The notes under the pieces were generated by a model. That model searched no databases and was not told where the DNA came from. It saw nothing but the letters and a program-made list of their open reading frames with translations. Of a stretch of 57,247 nucleotides of DNA, positions 53,980 through 57,247 are shown in pieces. A program made the position numbers and the translations under genes. How positions within the stretch are numbered: position 1 is the stretch's first letter; each line of letters opens with the position of its first letter. Source of the DNA: Sediminimonas sp. (lineage in GTDB: Bacteria; Pseudomonadota; Alphaproteobacteria; Rhodobacterales; Rhodobacteraceae); NCBI RefSeq assembly GCF_024637375.1, contig NZ_JAGXFK010000045.1:1-57247 (forward strand), given 5' to 3'.

Positions 53980-54924
53980 ATGAAAAGCAACCTGCCCACC
54001 CCCGCCCAACCGCTCAGGATCGGCACGCGCGGCTCGCCGCTGGCGCTGGCCCAGGCCCATGAAACCCGCGACAGGCTGTCGGCGGCCTTCGATCTGCCGC
54101 CGGACGCCTTTGAAGTCGTCGTCATCAAGACGACCGGCGACAAGGTGCAGGACCGCCCCCTCAAGGAAATCGGCGGCAAGGGGCTGTTCACCAAGGAGAT
54201 CGAGGAGGCGATGATGTCGGGCGCGATCGACATCGCCGTGCATTCGATGAAGGACATGCCGTCGGCGCAACCGCCCGGCCTGACGCTGGACACCTACCTG
54301 CCGCGCGAGGATGCGCGCGACGCTTTCGTCTCGCTTTCCCATGACAGCCTGGCCGAGTTGCCCGAGGGCGCCCGCGTGGGAAGTTCCAGCCTGCGCCGGC
54401 GCGCGCAACTGCTGCACCGTTTCCCGCACCTGGAGGTGGTCGAGTTCCGCGGCAACGTGCAGACCCGCCTGCGCAAGCTGCGCGAGGAGGTGGCCAGCGC
54501 CACTTTCCTGGCCATGGCGGGGCTCAACCGGCTGGACATGGCGCATGTGGCGCGTTCGCCCATCGCGCCCGAGGACATGCTGCCGGCGGTGGCGCAGGGG
54601 GCCATCGGCATCGAGCGGCGTAGCGACGACAGCCGCGCCGGCGACATGCTGGCGGCGATCCACGATGCCGACACGGCGCGCCTTCTGGCGGCCGAGCGCG
54701 CGTTCCTCGCCGGGCTCGACGGGTCGTGCGAGACGCCCATCGGTGGACTGGCCGAGGTCAGCGGCGGCAGCCTGCGGCTGCGCGGCGAGGTGCTGCGCCC
54801 GGACGGGTCGGAAGTGATCAGCGACGACCGCACCGGGCCTGTCGAGGACGGCGCCGGGATCGGGCGCGCGATGGCGGCGTTCCTGCTGACGCAGGCGGGG
54901 CCGGACTTTTTCAGCTGGCGGTGA
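53980..54924 (+). CDS. hemC: Porphobilinogen deaminase
   Basis: Polymerises four porphobilinogens into hydroxymethylbilane. The 314-residue product opens with LRIGTRGSPLALAQAHETRD near 13-32, then KTTGDKVQDRPLKEIGGKG and LFTKEIEEAMMSGAIDIAVH; the dipyrromethane cofactor Cys is in GLDGSCETPIGG near 247-258. SSLRRRAQLLHRFPHLEVVE lies near 138-157. Divergent from hemE; repeat copy B follows its stop by four bases. Confidence 0.97.
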   Translation: MKSNLPTPAQPLRIGTRGSPLALAQAHETRDRLSAAFDLPPDAFEVVVIKTTGDKVQDRPLKEIGGKGLFTKEIEEAMMSGAIDIAVHSMKDMPSAQPPGLTLDTYLPREDARDAFVSLSHDSLAELPEGARVGSSSLRRRAQLLHRFPHLEVVEFRGNVQTRLRKLREEVASATFLAMAGLNRLDMAHVARSPIAPEDMLPAVAQGAIGIERRSDDSRAGDMLAAIHDADTARLLAAERAFLAGLDGSCETPIGGLAEVSGGSLRLRGEVLRPDGSEVISDDRTGPVEDGAGIGRAMAAFLLTQAGPDFFSWR

Positions 54925-54928
54925 GGGT

Positions 54929-54989
54929 GGGGGCGCTGCCCCCGTCGCCTTGCGGCGACTCCCCCGGAGTACTTGTGGAAAGATGAAGC
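54929..54989 (+). repeat. Structured intergenic repeat, copy B (after hemC)
   Basis: GGGGGCGCTGCCCCC (54929-54943) is identical to copy A. The second hairpin is GTCGCC-TTGC-GGCGAC (54944-54959), where copy A has GCCC-TTC-GGGC; then CCCCCGGAGTACTTGTGG and a GAAAGATGAAGC tail ending at 54989. Confidence 0.78.
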
Positions 54990-55000
54990 GGCACGCGGGG

Positions 55001-56413
55001 TCAATCGGGCGCCGGCGGCAGCACCTTGCCGGGGTTCATGATGCCGGCCGGATCGAGCGCGGCCTTGATGGCGCGCATCGCGCCCAGCGCGACCGGGTTC
55101 TTGCGCCGTGCCATCGAGGGCAGTTTCGAGGTGCCGATGCCGTGCTCGGCCGAGAAGCTGCCGCCCAGGCTGAGCACCTCTTCCTCGACCGCCTCGTTGA
55201 TGGCATCATGCACCGCGGGGTTGTCGGTGGCCGGCCAGACCGTGTAGTGCACGTTGCCGTCGCCGAGGTGCGCGACCGAGATGCTTTCGGCGCCGGGGTC
55301 GAGCGCGGGCAGCCGCGCCTCGATGCGGGAAAGGAAGGTGGCGACCTTGTCCAGCGGCACGGCGATATCGGTGACGACGATGGGCCGGCGGGTGAGCGCG
55401 ATCTCGGCGGCGGCTTCGCGCCGGGCCCACATTTCGGCACGTTGGGTGTTGTTCTGGGCGACGACTGCGTCGAGAAGCGTGCCGTCTTCGAACAGCGATT
55501 CGAGCACGTCCTCAAGGTAGCCGGTGAGCGGGACGCGCCCGTCCGGGCCGGGGGTGCAATCGCGCGGGGCGGTTGCTGCGACCTCGACGAGGATGTTGAC
55601 ATCGTGCGGCGCGTCGAACGGCTCGCGCGCGTCGTCAAAGCGCGCGACATGCTGCGCGATATAGTTTCGGGGCATGTATTCGAAGGCTTCGACCGTGCCG
55701 CCGGTGGCCTCTTGCAGGCGGTTGAGCAGCACTAGGGCCTGGTCGAGGCCCGGCGCCGCCACCATCGCGGTGGCATAGGCGCGGGGCCTGGGGGCGAGTT
55801 TCAGCACCGCGGCGGTGATGATGCCCAGCGTGCCCTCGGCGCCGATCATCAGGTGGCGCAGGTCGAAGCCGGCGTTGTCCTTGTGCAACTCGCTCATCAG
55901 GTCCATCACCCGGCCGTCGGGCAGCACCACCTCCAGCCCCAGGCACAGATCTCGGGTGTTGCCGTAGCGCAGCACGTTCGAGCCGCCGGCGTTGGTCGAC
56001 AGGCAACCGCCGATCATCGCCGTGCCGCGGGCGCCGAAGGTCAGCGGAAAGATCAGCCCCTCGGCCTCGGCGGCATCGTGCAATGCCGACGGGACGACGC
56101 CCGCCTCGACGACGGCGATCCGGGCCGGGGCGCGGATCTCGCGGATGGCGTTCATGCGCTCCAGCGACAGCATCAGCGCCCCGTCGGCGCGCGTTCCGCC
56201 GGCCAGCCCGCTATTGCCGCCCACCGGCACCACGGGGGTGCCGGTCTCGAAGGCCAGGCGCATGAGTGCCGAGACTTCGGCGGTATCGGCGGGGCGCACC
56301 ACCGCCAGCGGCTGCCAGTGGTAGCTGCCGGTCCAGTCCGCCGACCATCGCGCGACGTCTGTGCCATGGTAGACATTGGCGCCCCCCACGATTTCCCTGA
56401 TCCTGTCCAGCAC
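55001..56413 (-). CDS. FAD-linked 2-hydroxyacid dehydrogenase (D-lactate/D-2-hydroxyglutarate type)
   Basis: VAO-family flavoprotein of 470 residues that oxidises a D-2-hydroxy acid. FAD domain: VVPVGGNSGLAGGTRADGAL near 60-79, AMIGGCLSTNAGGSNVLRYG near 131-150 and IGAEGTLGIITAAVLKLAP near 191-209. C-terminal domain: AHLGDGNVHYTVWP near 377-390 and FSAEHGIGTSKLPSM near 417-431, with the His residues of this subgroup. The motif set fits GlcD/D2HGDH-like enzymes; the exact substrate is open. GTG 56413 follows AGGAGG. Convergent with hemC. Confidence 0.92.
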   Translation of the reverse strand: MLDRIREIVGGANVYHGTDVARWSADWTGSYHWQPLAVVRPADTAEVSALMRLAFETGTPVVPVGGNSGLAGGTRADGALMLSLERMNAIREIRAPARIAVVEAGVVPSALHDAAEAEGLIFPLTFGARGTAMIGGCLSTNAGGSNVLRYGNTRDLCLGLEVVLPDGRVMDLMSELHKDNAGFDLRHLMIGAEGTLGIITAAVLKLAPRPRAYATAMVAAPGLDQALVLLNRLQEATGGTVEAFEYMPRNYIAQHVARFDDAREPFDAPHDVNILVEVAATAPRDCTPGPDGRVPLTGYLEDVLESLFEDGTLLDAVVAQNNTQRAEMWARREAAAEIALTRRPIVVTDIAVPLDKVATFLSRIEARLPALDPGAESISVAHLGDGNVHYTVWPATDNPAVHDAINEAVEEEVLSLGGSFSAEHGIGTSKLPSMARRKNPVALGAMRAIKAALDPAGIMNPGKVLPPAPD

Positions 56414-56755
56414 GGCGCGACCTCCTGTTTCCTGTCATCTTTGGCGCCACACTGGGCCTTGCGGGCAGGAAATTGCAAGCGGCTGCGTTGCAGCTATCCG
56501 GCGAGCGACCGGCTCCCTGGCGCACCCGCCCTGCAAGTAGAAGGCCGACAGCGCCGCGTTCATACCGGCGCGAAGCTTCAGCAATCTGCTGATCTGTCCC
56601 GACGACGTGGCGGCGGCGACCCACGGCGTGTTCGGGGCGAATTTCGCGCCGCGTCGAGGGTATCCCCGAAGCGCCGCAATCGGCGGGTGGCAGACGCGCG
56701 TGCAGCCCCCGGGACGGGCGGCGTTGGCTTTCTGGGCAAAAACCACGTTGTCCCC
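56414..56755. other. Gene-free region before tRNA-Met
   Basis: About 340 bases. No frame looks coding on either strand. I see nothing else in it beyond the divergent ribosome-binding site of the dehydrogenase at its left end. Confidence 0.6.
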
Positions 56756-56784
56756 TTGACGGGGTGGAGCAGCTTGCGTAATTG
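56756..56784 (+). promoter_or_regulatory. Putative promoter of tRNA-Met
   Basis: TTGACG (56756-56761) and TAATTG (56779-56784) with a 17-base spacer end 13 bases before the tRNA. The -10 box is a moderate match. Confidence 0.55.
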
Positions 56785-56797
56785 CCGTCTCGGCTTC

Positions 56798-56874
56798 GGC
56801 GGAGTAGCTCAGTTGGTTAGAGCAGTGGAATCATAATCCATGTGTCGGGGGTTCAAGTCCCTCCTCCGCTACCA
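56798..56874 (+). tRNA. tRNA-Met (anticodon CAT), with encoded CCA
   Basis: 77 bases. Acceptor GGCGGAG (56798-56804) pairs with CTCCGCT (one G-U) before ACCA at 56871-56874. D-arm AGCTCAGTTGGTTAGAGCA; anticodon arm TGGA-ATCATAA-TCCA with anticodon CAT; T-arm GGGGGTTCAAGTCCCTC. The acceptor stem and D-arm fit the elongator tRNA-Met rather than tRNA-fMet (first pair is G-U, not a C1-A72 mismatch) or tRNA-Ile2. Confidence 0.95.
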
Positions 56875-57206
56875 ACTTCAGTACCATGGTTTTAAAATCG
56901 CTGGCTTCCAGCGGTTCCTCGCCCTTGCGGGCTATCGAGATGATCCCTGCAAGGTCACCGTGCAGATCAATCTGAGCTATGCCGGGAAATGGGTGACGGG
57001 GTTTGAAAGGGCGGCGTATCGTGGCGGGTGATCAAGCCTGCCAGAACTTCCAAAAGGAACGATACGCCTTGTGTGGTTGCCGCCCGTGATGCAAGAAGTT
57101 TTTGATCCTTGAGCATGTGATCGAGCGCGGTCTTGTGTCAGGCCTGTTCGTGCGACCTTCAAGAGCCGCTGGCCGAAATGGTGATCCGCGGAACGGGTCC
57201 AAATCT
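56875..57206. other. Sequence downstream of tRNA-Met, no clear gene
   Basis: About 330 bases that seem less GC-rich than the rest of the window and lack a credible coding frame. There is a small perfect hairpin CGCTGG-CTT-CCAGCG (56899-56913), which may end the tRNA transcript, and a larger inverted repeat (57013-57068). The 3' end of a tRNA is a common integration site, so foreign DNA could begin here, but I see no integrase. Confidence 0.5.
57013..57068. repeat. Ten-base inverted repeat downstream of tRNA-Met
   Basis: GGCGTATCGT (57013-57022) is perfectly repeated inverted as ACGATACGCC (57059-57068), 36 bases apart. It could be an operator, a hairpin or a remnant of a mobile element; nothing here decides. 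Confidence 0.5.
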
Positions 57207-57247
57207 ATGAAACGAGCTCAGTGGCTCTGGCGTATCGCCTGGTTCTA
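57207..57247 (+). CDS. Possible start of a gene cut by the window edge
   Basis: An ATG at 57207 opens a frame reading MKRAQWLWRIAWF to the edge, a basic start followed by aromatic/hydrophobic residues like a signal or membrane anchor. Only 13 codons are visible and the ribosome-binding site is poor, so this is a weak call. Confidence 0.2.
   Translation, partial: MKRAQWLWRIAWF

Noticed and set aside
56840-57031. 63-codon plus-strand frame beginning inside the tRNA
   Set aside because: Starts within tRNA-Met and has no ribosome-binding site or recognisable pattern.

Overview
This is a GC-rich (roughly two-thirds G+C by eye), densely coded chromosomal segment of an alphaproteobacterium. The gene order (rnc-lepB-acpS-pdxJ-rsh-rpoZ-folK; aroA-cmk-rpsA-ihfB; ccoNOQP-ccoGHIS next to fnrL/hemN), the fused sat-cysC, the DUF1150 gene beside a small heat-shock gene, and a NavAb-type sodium channel point to Rhodobacteraceae, most likely a marine Roseobacter-type organism. 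That assignment rests on remembered gene content, not on a search. Almost everything looks like intact core genome; I see no prophage, CRISPR array or complete insertion sequence.

Layout. 1-6.9 kb (minus strand): RNase III (cut by the left edge), signal peptidase I, holo-ACP synthase, an unknown membrane protein, PdxJ, a DUF2062 protein, a bifunctional (p)ppGpp synthetase/hydrolase, RNA polymerase omega and FolK. 7-12.7 kb: a NYN-domain protein, a YqaA-like membrane protein, TrmB, a gene remnant, the hsp20-DUF1150 pair behind a sigma-32-like promoter, a YdcH-like protein, PurE-PurK and a putative sulfotransferase. 12.7-21.7 kb (minus): TrpF, LapA-like protein, IHF-beta, ribosomal protein S1, Cmk, an unknown membrane protein, AroA, a one-domain voltage-gated sodium channel, and a fused ATP sulfurylase/APS kinase. 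21.9-28.6 kb: thioredoxin reductase divergent from an Lrp regulator, a 47-residue basic microprotein, PgeF-MidA-Lgt, UbiK, prephenate dehydratase and a membrane-anchored cytochrome c. 28.8-34.6 kb: a YejABEF-type peptide ABC transporter. 34.7-47.5 kb: an EEP-family hydrolase, then the oxygen-response cluster hemN, fnrL, uspA, ccoNOQP and ccoGHIS. 47.8-56.4 kb: a D,D-carboxypeptidase with a C-terminal SPOR-like region, ClpS, an RsmC-like methyltransferase, an SDR, HemF, HemE, HemC and an FAD-linked 2-hydroxyacid dehydrogenase. The window ends with tRNA-Met and about 370 bases of mostly unreadable sequence.

How the genes work together. The clearest functional unit is microaerobic respiration. 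Four near-perfect FNR boxes (TTGA-N6-TCAA) lie in front of hemN/fnrL, uspA, ccoN and ccoG, so an oxygen-sensing FnrL probably drives the cbb3 oxidase, its copper/maturation genes, a stress protein and the oxygen-independent haem step from within 6.1 kb. Aerobic HemF, HemE, HemC and a cytochrome c lie in the same window. A second theme is sulfate activation: sat-cysC makes PAPS, a co-substrate of the putative sulfotransferase encoded about 8 kb away.

Non-coding structure carries much of the less routine content: REP-like palindromes between two convergent gene pairs; a separate structured repeat after 3' ends whose second hairpin differs between copies by compensatory changes; several intrinsic terminators; and a long hairpin between fnrL and uspA. 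I did not find a clearly new multi-gene system. The best leads are the conserved-looking unknown genes (1.6 kb, 16.9 kb, 23.7 kb), the structured repeat and the sodium channel.
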